Assembly (NCBI GenBank): GCA_905193995.1
Contig: CAJJQT010000127.1
Location: 1 to 5,939, forward strand
Source: an uncultured Porphyromonadaceae bacterium
GTDB taxonomy: Bacteria; Bacteroidota; Bacteroidia; Bacteroidales; Muribaculaceae
DNA length: 5,939 nucleotides
Reading direction: 5' to 3'
A program made the translations under genes and the position numbers. Below, piece by piece: positions 5,615 through 5,939 of the stretch (positions within the stretch are counted from its first letter, which is position 1; each line of letters opens with the position of its first letter). A model generated the notes under the pieces. That model had not been told where the DNA came from, made no database searches, and saw only the letters and a program-made list of their open reading frames with translations.

Positions 5615-5939
5615 TGGAAACAACACTGAGCAAAGATTACAAGGAACGTATCGTCCCGGCCCTGACCAAGGAGTTCGGCTATACGACTGTGATGCGTGTG
5701 CCCCGCCTTGAGAAGATCGTCATCAACCAAGGCATCGGCGAAGCAACCCAGGACAAGAAACTGATCGATATCGCAATCAACGAGCTCACCGCCATCACCG
5801 GCCAGAAGGCCGTAGCCACGCTCTCGCGCAAGGATATCTCGAACTTCAAGGTCCGCAAGAAAATGCCTGTCGGCGTGCGCGTGACCCTCCGCCGCGAGCG
5901 TATGTACGAGTTCCTGGAGCGTCTGATCAAGGTGGCTCT
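5614..5939 (+). CDS. rplE: Large-subunit ribosomal protein L5 (uL5), cut by window edge
   Basis: L5 binds 5S rRNA, anchors it in the central protuberance and contacts P-site tRNA and S13. The gene is incomplete: 108 full codons plus two bases are present, and the rest of an expected roughly 180-185-residue protein lies right of 5939. My translation begins [20 protein letters not shown] and contains [17 protein letters not shown], the L5 N-terminal signature, then [22 protein letters not shown] and [20 protein letters not shown], the central signature. Translation starts on the ATG that shares an A with the rplX stop; a GGAG (5602-5605) lies 8 bases upstream, one of the few plausible Shine-Dalgarno positions in the window. 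In E. coli, S8 represses the spc operon by binding near this start; I see no evident S8-site mimic. Confidence 0.96.
   Translation, partial: METTLSKDYKERIVPALTKEFGYTTVMRVPRLEKIVINQGIGEATQDKKLIDIAINELTAITGQKAVATLSRKDISNFKVRKKMPVGVRVTLRRERMYEFLERLIKVA

Noticed and set aside
5590..5640. S8 translational-repressor site at the rplX/rplE junction, as in the E. coli spc operon
   Set aside because: I could not find a helix resembling the S8-binding region of 16S rRNA around the rplE start; a covariance-model search would be needed to claim it.

Overview
The window is a continuous run of thirteen ribosomal-protein genes, all on the + strand. It is the S10 operon joined directly to the start of the spc operon: rplC (L3), rplD (L4), rplW (L23), rplB (L2), rpsS (S19), rplV (L22), rpsC (S3), rplP (L16), rpmC (L29), rpsQ (S17), rplN (L14), rplX (L24) and the first 108 codons of rplE (L5), which runs off the right edge. 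The first gene of the canonical S10 operon, rpsJ (S10), is not in the window; it would be expected just to the left.

The organism is most likely a member of the Bacteroidetes (Bacteroidota), probably order Bacteroidales. Compared from memory, the proteins resemble Bacteroides-type versions throughout: L22 has an N-terminal extension, S3 a basic Gly/Ala/Pro-rich tail, L3 carries GACSYPAK where E. coli has GQNQTPGK, and L2 carries DHPMGGG where E. coli has DHPHGGG. Start sites mostly lack a usable Shine-Dalgarno sequence and sit in A-rich contexts, also typical of this phylum. Gene bodies are GC-rich (GCC, CGC, CTC/CTG, AAG preferred), which fits a higher-GC lineage. I cannot name a family or genus from this alone.

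Layout: positions 1-63 are an A-rich spacer with no gene. From 64 to the right edge coding is almost unbroken; gaps between genes range from a 1-base overlap (rplX/rplE) to 46 bases (rpsS/rplV). No stretch over 300 bases lacks a gene, and I see no terminator, tRNA, repeat, mobile element or CRISPR array. The S10-to-spc junction (rpsQ/rplN) is only 3 bases, so the two groups probably share a transcript.

Together the genes make proteins of both subunits: the tunnel wall and exit (L4, L22, L23, L29, L24), the peptidyl-transferase surroundings (L2, L3, L16), the intersubunit face (L14, L2, S19), the mRNA entry site and small-subunit structure (S3, S17), and the central protuberance (L5).

No new biological system is present. 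The observations most worth checking are a well-spaced match to the Bacteroides -33/-7 promoter consensus inside an AT-rich island in rplD, an approximately 14-15 residue insertion near the N-terminus of L2, a Kozak-like purine at -3 before every start codon, and a Lys-to-Thr change in the S3 KH GXXG loop.
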